Origin: Clostridiales bacterium
GTDB lineage: Bacteria; Bacillota; Clostridia; Oscillospirales; CAG-272
Direction of reading: 5' to 3'
Assembly: GCA_016281775.1 (NCBI GenBank)
Contig: JAEEJH010000091.1
Coordinates: forward strand, 1-54,878
DNA: 54,878 nt
The notes beneath the pieces were generated by a model. It made no database searches and was not told the origin of the DNA. It worked only from the letters and a program-made list of their open reading frames with translations. Below are positions 25,419-34,433 of the stretch, piece after piece (position 1 is the first letter of the stretch; every line of letters begins with the position of its first letter). A program made the translations under genes and the position numbers.

Positions 25419-27917
25419 TTATCTGATCTTTTCGACCACGACTCTGACTGACGCGGTGAAGCCCATATAATCGACCGTAACGACCGTTTCGCCGACGGCT
25501 TTCGCGGTGATCTGACCGTTCGCGCTGACGTTGATCAGGTCGTGATCGTAATCGTCGCGTATCGTGAGCTGCTGATCCCACGCCTGAAGATCCGACGGGA
25601 TATCCTTTGTTTTGGCGTCTGTAAAACTCGATTTATTGCCCCAGAGCATCAGATATTCGTTTGTGGCGCTCTTGGCTATGAACGCCGGCTGTTTCGTCTC
25701 GTTTCTGTAATAGAACGTGACCGTATCTATCTCGGGATAGAACGCCACGGGCTTGGACTGATCGAGATAGTCGGGAGCCACGGCGAATTCGCACATGAGA
25801 TCGTTGAATTTCGCATACACCCTTACGACCTCGTCGCACAGCAGTTTAACGGTGCACTTTTCTTTATTGACCGTCACTTTCGTCTCGTCGTAGAAATATT
25901 CGATCTGCGAAAGTATCCCGGCTTTCTTCGTCGTCTCTTCTCTTCCGTTTTTGTTCATAAGCGATACGGCAAAATTCTTGGATCCGCCTTTTTTGGTTAT
26001 ATTGAGCGTTCTGCCGCTTTGATTCGAATTGGTTATACGAAACTGGATATAATCCGGAGTATTCGTTCTGTCGCTCTTGGACGCCTTTCCGCCGTTGTCG
26101 TCGAGCTGATCTTCATGCCCATAAAGATCCGTGCCTACCCACGTTATCGGCGCCATACGCGTAGGCCAGTTGCCCCAGTCGAATCCGGTCGGCTGATACG
26201 CGTAAGCTATATACTGCTGAACGTTGAAGATGTCTATGTGCCCGAGCGGGTCGCCGGTTATGCCCATATTATGTATGCACTCGCGGATATTGGAACCGTT
26301 CGTCTGATGTTTGAGCATCGCTTCCTGACGGAAGTAAATTCCGTCGAACGACGTCATCACATGCACATAGCAGTTGTTTGAAAAACGTGACGCCGTGGCG
26401 ACCGATACAAAGCATTCATACGCGTCCACGTATTTGACGTCCGCGCTGTCTTCAGAGTCGTTATGCTTATAAGCGGTGCCTCTGAACGTAAGCTTGCCCG
26501 GCCAGTCGGGATCGTTTGCCGGCGCCGTATATACTCTTGTGAAATCTCCGAGAGTGTCGTTCCATGAAGCGTACAGATACAGCGTATCGCCGACGACCAC
26601 CATCGCGCCTTCGCCGCAGCCCCATTTATCTTTTTTGCCGTCGAACGTGACTATCGCTTTGGGATCGCCGTAGCCCCAGCCTTCGCCGGTCCATTTCTCT
26701 ACGAACGCGCCCTGCGGAGTCTTGCTTCTCGATACGAAAAGGTTGTTGTCAAGGCCGTCGTGCCAGAGTATCGTCGTATACGCCGCGTAATAATACTCGC
26801 CTATTTTGATCACGCCGGGGTCGCACGACCAGTTCCAGTCCTCAGACGACGAGGTCGGACGTACCGCGCCCGTGTCCGTGGTCCACGTCTTGCCTTTATC
26901 GTAAGATCTTCTGTATTTGCCCCAGTCTACCTCTCCGCCAACTCCGGAGTTGGAAGCGAGCCACGCGTCGATCGTGCCGTCTTCGTTGATTATCATACTC
27001 GGACCGTATCTGTAACCGCCGCCGGTGTAGATCTCCCAGCCGTAGTTCGCTACGCGGAAAAGTGAGTCGGCTTCGGACGCGTTTTTGGATATGTACGCCG
27101 ATTTGAGGTTGTAGCTGTCGCCTCTCGAGACGGTATAGATCTGCCCGTCCTTCACGACGCTCTGTACGAGCACCATGCGGAGAGCGTTGGAAACGATCTG
27201 AGCGTAATCAGCGTACGTGACCGTCGACGAGTTCGGTTTCGAAAGATCTATATAATCGGAGAGTCCGGTCTCGGAAGCGAGCTTCGCAACGCCGTAAACG
27301 TCAGCGTATTTTCTGTAACCGACTGCGTATAAAAAGCCTCTCAGCACTTCGCCGTAGGTGATCGGATCGTTCGGCTTGAATTCCGTGCCCTCGACCTGCG
27401 TCATAAAGCCCTGGTTGACGGCGATCTCCGCGCGTCTCATTTCGGCGGAGTGTTTCTCCATATCTGTATAGACGTTCTCGCAGATGTATACGGACTGCTG
27501 CTGCATGAAACCCGTGCAGTTCGCGATATCGTACGCGAAATCTATGCGCGGTACGAGTCCGTCGGCTTTGGCGTCGGCGTTTTTGATGATCGATTCTTTT
27601 ATAAGTCTCTGCAGTATCGCGGCTCCGTCGCCGTCGTCCGCGGCAGGATCGTTCTTAACGTTTTTGCCCGAGAGTTCTTCATCGGGTATCACGTAACCCG
27701 GTCCGCCCGGCACGGGATCGGTATCGACCGGTTCCGTCGCGGGTTCGGTCTGCGCGTCGGTCGAGGCGGGTTCCGTGTCGATCGGCAGCGGTTCAGTCAC
27801 TATATCGCCGGCTCCGGTCGCCGTTGTGATATCCGGCGTGCCTTCGACGCAGCCTGCAAATATCCCGACGCACGTTGCGATAATAAGCAAAAGCGCGGTA
27901 AGTCTGTACTTGTTCAT
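25419..27917 (-). CDS. Secreted lipoprotein with SLH-like segment and beta-propeller (GH43/sialidase-like) domain, C-terminal Big-like domain
   Basis: MNKYRLTALLLIIATCVGIFAGC lipobox; Thr/Glu/Pro linker; EFKPNDPITYGEVLRGFLYAVG (SLH-like); repeated sugar-hydrolase-like blades (RRSYDKGKTWTTDTG, DPGVIKIGEYYYAAYTT, DPKAIVTFDGKKDKWG); C-term DLINVSANGQITAKAVGETVVTVDY. Confidence 0.65.
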   Translation of the reverse strand: MNKYRLTALLLIIATCVGIFAGCVEGTPDITTATGAGDIVTEPLPIDTEPASTDAQTEPATEPVDTDPVPGGPGYVIPDEELSGKNVKNDPAADDGDGAAILQRLIKESIIKNADAKADGLVPRIDFAYDIANCTGFMQQQSVYICENVYTDMEKHSAEMRRAEIAVNQGFMTQVEGTEFKPNDPITYGEVLRGFLYAVGYRKYADVYGVAKLASETGLSDYIDLSKPNSSTVTYADYAQIVSNALRMVLVQSVVKDGQIYTVSRGDSYNLKSAYISKNASEADSLFRVANYGWEIYTGGGYRYGPSMIINEDGTIDAWLASNSGVGGEVDWGKYRRSYDKGKTWTTDTGAVRPTSSSEDWNWSCDPGVIKIGEYYYAAYTTILWHDGLDNNLFVSRSKTPQGAFVEKWTGEGWGYGDPKAIVTFDGKKDKWGCGEGAMVVVGDTLYLYASWNDTLGDFTRVYTAPANDPDWPGKLTFRGTAYKHNDSEDSADVKYVDAYECFVSVATASRFSNNCYVHVMTSFDGIYFRQEAMLKHQTNGSNIRECIHNMGITGDPLGHIDIFNVQQYIAYAYQPTGFDWGNWPTRMAPITWVGTDLYGHEDQLDDNGGKASKSDRTNTPDYIQFRITNSNQSGRTLNITKKGGSKNFAVSLMNKNGREETTKKAGILSQIEYFYDETKVTVNKEKCTVKLLCDEVVRVYAKFNDLMCEFAVAPDYLDQSKPVAFYPEIDTVTFYYRNETKQPAFIAKSATNEYLMLWGNKSSFTDAKTKDIPSDLQAWDQQLTIRDDYDHDLINVSANGQITAKAVGETVVTVDYMGFTASVRVVVEKIR

Positions 27918-27942
27918 AGTATCACCTTTCGATTTTTTTCTT

Positions 27943-27971
27943 ATTATACAATATTTCAATATGCAAGTCAA
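27943..27971 (-). promoter_or_regulatory. Sigma-A-type promoter for the beta-propeller lipoprotein
   Basis: Minus strand TTGACT - 17 bp - TATAAT. Confidence 0.65.
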
Positions 27972-28100
27972 GAGCATTATCGGAAAATTTTTATGTAAAA
28001 ATCTATACCGATTTTTCACGATTATGATTTGAAGCCAGCAGAAATATTGCGTTTTTTATGAAATTTTATCATTTTTGTCGTATTATTTGCAAGAAAAGAC

Positions 28101-28129
28101 TTGATATTATGCAAAACTTGTGATATAAT
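28101..28129 (+). promoter_or_regulatory. Sigma-A-type promoter
   Basis: TTGATA - 17 bp - TATAAT, upstream of 28162. Confidence 0.65.
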
Positions 28130-28161
28130 CGGCGATAACAACGCTGAGTGCGGAGGTCATT

Positions 28162-29601
28162 ATGGAAGAATACAAAATTTCAAGATCGGACAGTATATCG
28201 CTTCAGTTCTCCGAATCGTCCAATCTGCTCGAACAGTCGGGCTACAGATACGAGCTTCAGGAGAGGGAGACGCCGAACCTTTACAGGTATCTTTTCGACT
28301 ACGATTCGATACCGAAGGTATCGTTCAACCACCGTCACGTACCGATCAATATGCCCGAAAAAATATGGATAACCGACACGACTTTCCGTGACGGTCAGCA
28401 ATCCACCTCGCCTTTTACGGTCGATCAGATCGTCGACATATTCAAAATGCTCCACCGTCTCGGCGGCAAAAACGGGATAATCAGGCAGTCGGAATTTTTC
28501 GTCTATTCGGAAAAAGACAGACGAGCCGTTCAGGAATGTATGGCGCTCGGATACGAATTTCCCGAGGTGACGAGCTGGATAAGAGCGAACAAGAACGATC
28601 TGCAGCTCGTAAAGGATCTCGGGATCAAAGAGACGGGCATACTCGTTTCATGTTCCGACTATCATATTTATAAGAAAATGGGGCTCACGAGGAAGAGCGC
28701 GCTTGAAAAGTATCTGAATTCCGTTGAAGAAGTCATAAACTTCGGCATCAAGCCGCGCTGTCACTTCGAAGACATAACGAGAGCCGATTTTTACGGGTTC
28801 GTCGTGCCGTTCGCCTCGGCTCTGATGGAGCTCGGCGAGAAATACAACGTGCCGATCAAGATCAGGGCGTGCGATACGATGGGCTACGGCGTAAGCTACC
28901 CCGGCGTGGCTCTGCCGCGAAGCGTTCAGGGAATTATATACGGTCTGCTCCACTATTCGAGAGTGCCGTCGGAGATGCTCGAATGGCACGGACATAACGA
29001 TTTTTACAAGGTCGTCACGAACGCTTCGACCGCGTGGCTCTACGGCTGCTCGTCGGTCAACTGTTCTCTGCTCGGCATAGGCGAGCGCACGGGCAACTGC
29101 CCGCTTGAAGCGATGGTGATAGAATACTGTTCGCTGCGCGGCACCGAAGACGGAATGGATCTTTCGGTGATAACCGAGATAGCGAAGTATTTCGAAGAGC
29201 ACGTCGGTTACGAGATCCCTGTCAGAACGCCTTTCGTCGGACGTAATTTCAATACGACGAGAGCCGGCATACACGCAGACGGCATTCTGAAAGACGAAGA
29301 AATATATAACATATTCAATACCGAAAAGATTCTGAACCGTCCGGTGTCCGTCGCGGTCGACTCTCACAGCGGCGCCGCGGGCATCGCTCACTGGCTCAAT
29401 TCGTTCTATTCGCTTACCGGCGACAACAGGATCGACAAGCATCATCCTATCGTCGCAAAGATCAAAGAGCGCGTGGCGGAGCTTTACGAAGACGGCAGGA
29501 CCACTGTAATGGGCGACGCGGAGCTTGAGGATATTTTACGCCAGATCGACTTTTCACTGTACGAAAAACTGTCGCATATCAACGTAAAAATCGTACCGTA
29601 A
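28162..29601 (+). CDS. LeuA/homocitrate synthase-like (HMGL-like) enzyme; possible Re-citrate synthase
   Basis: EKIWITDTTFRDGQQSTSPFTVDQIVDIFKMLHRLGG...MLEWHGHNDFYKVVTNASTAWLYGC...LGIGERTGNCPLEAMVIEY; no recognisable LeuA regulatory domain. Confidence 0.75.
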   Translation: MEEYKISRSDSISLQFSESSNLLEQSGYRYELQERETPNLYRYLFDYDSIPKVSFNHRHVPINMPEKIWITDTTFRDGQQSTSPFTVDQIVDIFKMLHRLGGKNGIIRQSEFFVYSEKDRRAVQECMALGYEFPEVTSWIRANKNDLQLVKDLGIKETGILVSCSDYHIYKKMGLTRKSALEKYLNSVEEVINFGIKPRCHFEDITRADFYGFVVPFASALMELGEKYNVPIKIRACDTMGYGVSYPGVALPRSVQGIIYGLLHYSRVPSEMLEWHGHNDFYKVVTNASTAWLYGCSSVNCSLLGIGERTGNCPLEAMVIEYCSLRGTEDGMDLSVITEIAKYFEEHVGYEIPVRTPFVGRNFNTTRAGIHADGILKDEEIYNIFNTEKILNRPVSVAVDSHSGAAGIAHWLNSFYSLTGDNRIDKHHPIVAKIKERVAELYEDGRTTVMGDAELEDILRQIDFSLYEKLSHINVKIVP

Positions 29602-29730
29602 ATTGTGAAAACGTCAAAAAAACTTTGTAAAATCATCGGCAGAGATTGTAAACAATCGACAAAGAATCTTGACTTTGGTTTTGATTATGATAAAATGTGA
29701 TCATTAAAATCCAAATTTCAAGAGGACGTT

Positions 29731-30432
29731 ATGAAAAAAATAATCACACTTTTACTTATTGCGATAATGATCGTTACGGCGGTTTCGTGCGCCGACAGCG
29801 GTAAGCCTTCGGATACGGTCAAGCAGACCGAGCAGCAGACAAAAGCGGCTCAGCCGACCGAGGCCGCCGATACCGGAGCGGCGACGGAACCCGCTCCCGA
29901 ACAGCTCCCCGACGTGACCGTTCCCGACGCCGTGCTTACCTACGTTCCCGCCGACGTCTACACGACCAAAGAGGCCGCGGCTGAAAACGGATATAAAGAA
30001 GTTTCAAAAGTGAACCTCGCCGACTGGTTCATGGATAAAAAAGAACTTGACTCGAATTTCGAATTCATAATCCCGGCTGAATTCGAACAGATCGAGGGCT
30101 ACGTTTTCCGTATTCCCCAGGGCAAACACGTAATGGAGATAGACGTTTTCAAGGTTAAGGACAAAGCGGCTCTTCAGAGCGTCATCGCGCTCGCCGAAAA
30201 ACGCTATGAAAAACTGAAATCGTCAGACTGGAAACTCTACGACGACGAACAGGGCTCCAACGCGAAAATCATAGAGACCGGCAAGATTGAAGCATACGGC
30301 GATTTCGTCATATTCACGCTCACAAACGATTCCGAGATCAGCATGCTCCGCGCGAAAAAGCAGATCCACGATAATCCGACCTGCTCCGCCGTTGAAGTCT
30401 ACAAAGCGATCACGAGCGATCTTACCGAATAA
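29731..30432 (+). CDS. DUF4358-like lipoprotein
   Basis: MKKIITLLLIAIMIVTAVSC lipobox; GYVFRIPQGKHVMEIDVFKVKDKAALQSVIALAEKR. Confidence 0.6.
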   Translation: MKKIITLLLIAIMIVTAVSCADSGKPSDTVKQTEQQTKAAQPTEAADTGAATEPAPEQLPDVTVPDAVLTYVPADVYTTKEAAAENGYKEVSKVNLADWFMDKKELDSNFEFIIPAEFEQIEGYVFRIPQGKHVMEIDVFKVKDKAALQSVIALAEKRYEKLKSSDWKLYDDEQGSNAKIIETGKIEAYGDFVIFTLTNDSEISMLRAKKQIHDNPTCSAVEVYKAITSDLTE

Positions 30433-30450
30433 TTGAATAAAATCAAAAAA

Positions 30451-30480
30451 ATGCTGTCGCAATGCGGCGGCATTTTTTCG
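30451..30480 (+). terminator. Rho-independent terminator
   Basis: atgctgtcgc-aat-gcggcggcat hairpin (with G-U pairs) then tttttt. Confidence 0.7.
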
Positions 30481-30562
30481 TTTATTATGTTACTGTCGGG
30501 TTTGTTTTAAAGATTTCAATATCTTTTTATTTGTAAGTAAAGAATGAAGCATAACGTTTAAA

Positions 30563-30683
30563 CCTCGAGCGCCCCGTGATCTGTTGATCACGGGAGGGGT
30601 CAAGAGGGGGTTGGGGAGTTGAAGGGGTGGGGACTCCCCAAGGCGCCGGAGGCGCACAGACTGTCGCCTGCGGCGACACCTTA
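30563..30683. repeat. Dispersed GC-rich hairpin repeat related to that at 18.5-18.9 kb
   Basis: cctcgagcgccccgtgatctgttgatcacgggaggggtc...ttggggag...ctccccaa...gcgccggaggcgc...gtcgcctgcggcgacaccttat; shares the GTCGC..GCGACACCTTAT end and GGGGAG/CTCCCC core. Confidence 0.7.
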
Positions 30684-31145
30684 TCAGATTATCTCTCTTA
30701 TAGCTTTCGGTACGTACTGCGAAAAGTCGACGCCGTACCTTATCAGTTCCCTGACCATGGTCGAGCTGATGAACGCTACTTCCGGGCTTGCGGGAAGGAT
30801 CACCGTCTCGACCTCGGGCGCGAGTTCTCTGTTGATGAGAGCCTGTGCGTATTCGTCGTCGAAATCAGACGCCGAGCGGCTGCCTTTTACGATCGCGGCG
30901 CAGCCGTGCTCTCTCGCGTAATCCGCGACGAGCTTATGCGAGATATCCGCCGTTACGTTTTCATAGTTGTCGGCGACGGCTTTTAAGAAAGCGTACCTCT
31001 CTTCTTCGGAAAACATATAATTCTTGCTTGAATTCTCAAAAGCGCAGACGATGACCTCGTCGAACATCGATGCGGCTCTCGCTATAAGATCCTCGTGACC
31101 GACGGTCACCGGGTCGAAACTGCCGGGAATAAGCGCGCGCGTCAT
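30684..31145 (-). CDS. coaD: Phosphopantetheine adenylyltransferase
   Basis: MTRALIPGSFDPVTVGHEDLIARAASMFDEVIVC...EVAFISSTMVREL. Confidence 0.95.
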   Translation of the reverse strand: MTRALIPGSFDPVTVGHEDLIARAASMFDEVIVCAFENSSKNYMFSEEERYAFLKAVADNYENVTADISHKLVADYAREHGCAAIVKGSRSASDFDDEYAQALINRELAPEVETVILPASPEVAFISSTMVRELIRYGVDFSQYVPKAIREII

Positions 31146-31714
31146 ACCGTTTTCTCCTTTGGTTGTAATTTATAAAAGTATATCCTGCCGGATTTATATA
31201 TCTTCAGCACTTCGTAATCGCCGCATAGACCGGGTTTTTCGTCGAAAAGCGTGTCCTTATCCCATTCGGCAATAACGAGAGCGTTAGCCGACAGGACGTC
31301 ATAGACGCGCAGTTTTGCAAGCGCCTCGGGTAAAAGCCCCGAGCCGTACGGCGGATCGAGGAAAACGATATCGAATTTTTCGCCCGATTTTTTAGCCGAA
31401 CGCAGATATTCCGCGTGATCCATCGTAAGTATCACACACTTTTTATACAGATGCGTCTTGTTGGCGTTTGCGTAGATAACGTCGAACGCCTCGCGCGAGC
31501 TGTCGATGAAAACCGCTTTCTCGGCTCCGCGTGACAGCGCTTCGAGACCGAGCTGACCGCTGCCGGCGAACAGGTCAAGGACCTTTCTGCCCTCTATATC
31601 GAACTGTATCGCCGAAAAAATGACCTCCTTGGCGCGCTGGAGCGTCGGGCGCGTCGCTTCGCCTTCGAGCGTTATGAGTTTCGTACCTCTTGCCGATCCG
31701 GTTATGATGTTCAT
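31142..31714 (-). CDS. rsmD: 16S rRNA (guanine966-N2)-methyltransferase RsmD
   Basis: MNIITGSARGTKL...RPTLQRAKEVIFSAI...VLDLFAGSGQLGLEALSRGAEKAVFID...DIVFLDPPYGSG. Confidence 0.93.
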   Translation of the reverse strand: MNIITGSARGTKLITLEGEATRPTLQRAKEVIFSAIQFDIEGRKVLDLFAGSGQLGLEALSRGAEKAVFIDSSREAFDVIYANANKTHLYKKCVILTMDHAEYLRSAKKSGEKFDIVFLDPPYGSGLLPEALAKLRVYDVLSANALVIAEWDKDTLFDEKPGLCGDYEVLKIYKSGRIYFYKLQPKEKTV

Positions 31715-33540
31715 TTCTTTTCTCCGTTAAAGTATTCGAATATATTCTCCGCCGTTTCCGCGTTTATACCCTTTACAGCCGACAGCTCTTCCGCCGTCGC
31801 CTTCTTTATCGCGGATAGCGAACCGAACGACGACAGCAGCAGTTTCGCTTTCGAAGGGCCGACGCCTTTTATTTTTTCAAGAGACGAGGTTTTCAGCGTT
31901 TTGCGCTTCGCCTGACTCATGCGCGATACAGCGAAGCGGTGGACTTCTTCCTGAATTCTGTAGATGAACGTAAACAACGTTTTGTCGTTGATGATATCGA
32001 CCTCGTTTTCATCGTCGCAGAGGGCTCTCGTCTTATGTTTGTCGTCCTTCACCATACCGAAAACGGGGACGTCGACGCCGAGCTGATCAAGCGTCTCGCG
32101 CACGGTCGAAACGTGTGTTCTGCCGCCGTCGAGCAGTATCAGATCGGGCAGTACCGGGTATGCTTTCGACTGTTTTTCCGTAGTATTCTTTATACGTCTC
32201 GTTATGACCTCGCGCATCGACGCGTAATCGTCTTCGTGCTCCGTCTCTTTTATTTTAAAGATTCTGTAATCCTGCTTTGAAAACGCGGCGTTGTTCAATA
32301 CGATCATGCCGGCGGTTATGTTCTCGTCGCCGAAGTTCGATATATCGTACGCTTCTATCCGCTCAGGCACTACTTCGAGCGCAAGAGTTGATGCGAGTTT
32401 GGCGAGTATCTTCGTCGATTTTTCGTCAGTCTCTTTGAACAGCTTCGCTTTATATGCGGCGTTTTCCGCAGCCATTTCGCAAAGCGCCCTGTTTTTACCG
32501 CGTTTCACCGTTCTGACTTCAACGCGTTTGCCGTAAAGATTTGATAAATGCGCGGTAAGCAGTCCGGCTTCTTCGTCCGGCAAAAGATCCGAGACGAGTA
32601 TCTGTTTCGGCGGCATCCTGCTTTCGTAGACCGACGAGATGAAAGAGGTGATCTCGTCGCCGCCGATATGCCCGCCCGTAAACTCGTAGCTGTCGGTATC
32701 AAAGATCATACCCGATCTGATAAAGAAGAACGAGAACACCGTGACTGCGTCGTCCGAATACACGCCGACCGCGTCAACGTTCGTATCCGGCGAAGAAACG
32801 ACCTTCTGTTTCGCGTACAGAGCGGTCAGCGCGCTGATCCTGTCTCTGTATTTGGCGGCGAGCTCGTAATTGAGTTCCTCTGCCGCGCTGTCCATAAGCT
32901 CCGTGAGGCGCTTTTTTTCTTCCGAGATATCGCCGCGCAGTATAACGCACGCGCTTTTGACGAGTTCTGCGTACGCTTCTTTAGACAGCCTGCCCGTGCA
33001 GGGCGCGGCGCATCTGCCTATCTGCGAGTAAATGCACGGTCTTTCTTTGCCTATATCGCGCGGGAATACTTTTTTGCAGACCGGCAGACCGACGGTTCTC
33101 GAAACGGTCCTGATTATCGACCGCACCGTGGCGGAGTTGGAATACGGTCCGAAATAAACGCCGCCGTCGGCGTCTCTTTTTCTCGTCATTACGAGGCGCG
33201 GATAATCCTCTTTCGTGACCTTGATATAGGGGTAACTCTTGTCGTCTTTGAGTTTGATATTGTATTTCGGGGAAAACTGCTTTATCTTGCTGTTTTCGAG
33301 CGCGAGGGCTTCCATTTCGGTATCGCAGAGGATATAGTCGAAATCGTATACCATCGACACCATTCTGCGGGTCTTCGCGTTTTTCGCGCCCGCGCCGAAG
33401 TACTGCGACACGCGGTTTTTGAGCGCCGCCGATTTGCCGACGTATATCACCTCGCCGCCTTTGTCCTTCATTATATAAACTCCGGGGCAAAGCGGCAGCC
33501 GCATCGCTTTTTTTCTTAAATACTCGGTTCTATCGTTCAT
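31711..33540 (-). CDS. uvrC: Excinuclease ABC subunit C
   Basis: LPLCPGVYIMKDKGGEVIYVGKSAALKNRVSQYF...DLILLDGGRTHVSTVRETL...C-terminal HhH. Confidence 0.97.
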   Translation of the reverse strand: MNDRTEYLRKKAMRLPLCPGVYIMKDKGGEVIYVGKSAALKNRVSQYFGAGAKNAKTRRMVSMVYDFDYILCDTEMEALALENSKIKQFSPKYNIKLKDDKSYPYIKVTKEDYPRLVMTRKRDADGGVYFGPYSNSATVRSIIRTVSRTVGLPVCKKVFPRDIGKERPCIYSQIGRCAAPCTGRLSKEAYAELVKSACVILRGDISEEKKRLTELMDSAAEELNYELAAKYRDRISALTALYAKQKVVSSPDTNVDAVGVYSDDAVTVFSFFFIRSGMIFDTDSYEFTGGHIGGDEITSFISSVYESRMPPKQILVSDLLPDEEAGLLTAHLSNLYGKRVEVRTVKRGKNRALCEMAAENAAYKAKLFKETDEKSTKILAKLASTLALEVVPERIEAYDISNFGDENITAGMIVLNNAAFSKQDYRIFKIKETEHEDDYASMREVITRRIKNTTEKQSKAYPVLPDLILLDGGRTHVSTVRETLDQLGVDVPVFGMVKDDKHKTRALCDDENEVDIINDKTLFTFIYRIQEEVHRFAVSRMSQAKRKTLKTSSLEKIKGVGPSKAKLLLSSFGSLSAIKKATAEELSAVKGINAETAENIFEYFNGEKK

Positions 33541-33608
33541 GACATTAAAAAAGCGGATAAGAAGACCTGTCGGTCACGGCAGGTATGCTTTTCCGCTGTT
33601 GTGTGATC

Positions 33609-33872
33609 TTATTCTGAAAGTCCTGATTCGCTCAGTTCCTCAAGGCCGTTGAGCGCTTCTATCTCGTCTTCGCCGTCGGCGATGAGGGTGATCTGCGTAT
33701 CCTGCGTGATGTTGAGAGACAGCACGCCGAGAAGGCTCTTCGCGTTTACGCGGCGCTCGTCTTTCTCTACCCAGATGGAACTCTTATAGGAATTTGCTTT
33801 CTGAATGAAAAACGTTGCGGGACGTGCGTGAAGACCGATAGGTATTCTGACGGTTACGTTACGTGTTATCAT
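33609..33872 (-). CDS. HPr family phosphocarrier protein
   Basis: VRIPIGLHARPATFFIQKAN (His15 site) and NAKSLLGVLSLNI (Ser46-like site); AGGAG RBS before the internal ATG. Confidence 0.88.
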   Translation of the reverse strand: MITRNVTVRIPIGLHARPATFFIQKANSYKSSIWVEKDERRVNAKSLLGVLSLNITQDTQITLIADGEDEIEALNGLEELSESGLSE

Positions 33873-34010
33873 ATCTTTACTCCTGCTTGCCATAGTATTC
33901 GAAATTAAATAGCTTTTATGACATTATATCAAAAAGTTTTAATAAAATCAACGGTGATTTTGCATAAATCTTTGTTGAATTCGAGAATTTTTAATGTATA
34001 TTTTATATCA

Positions 34011-34433
34011 TTATTCTGCTTTTTCAAACGAAACGACCGTTATTTCGAGTTTCAGATCGCCGCTCGTGACGGTCAGCTTATCGCCGATGCGGCGTATTTC
34101 GCCGTAGGTGAACAGTCCCGATTCGGTAACGGTACCTCTGCATATGACCGCGGCGGTCACGTCGGCTTTGCCGTCGCCTTTATCATCTATACGGTACCCT
34201 TCGGTCAGAGCGCCGAACGTCACGCCGTTTTCCGTTCTGAATTTATCTCCGACCTTCAGTTTTTCGGTCTCTTCTTCTGCGACGGCTGACGCGGTGAACG
34301 TGATCTTATAGTCTTCTTCTTTGAGATAATTTCCGCTGCCGGTATGAGTGATCCGCATTACGAGGCACAGGATCGATATGAAAGCGACGACGACTATGAT
34401 CGCGTCGGCTGCATTGAAAGTTCTTTTACTCAT
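34011..34433 (-). CDS. DUF4330-like small membrane-anchored protein
   Basis: MSKRTFNAADAIIVVVAFISILCLVMRI N-terminal TM; KVGDKFRTENGVTFGALTEGYRI. Confidence 0.55.
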   Translation of the reverse strand: MSKRTFNAADAIIVVVAFISILCLVMRITHTGSGNYLKEEDYKITFTASAVAEEETEKLKVGDKFRTENGVTFGALTEGYRIDDKGDGKADVTAAVICRGTVTESGLFTYGEIRRIGDKLTVTSGDLKLEITVVSFEKAE

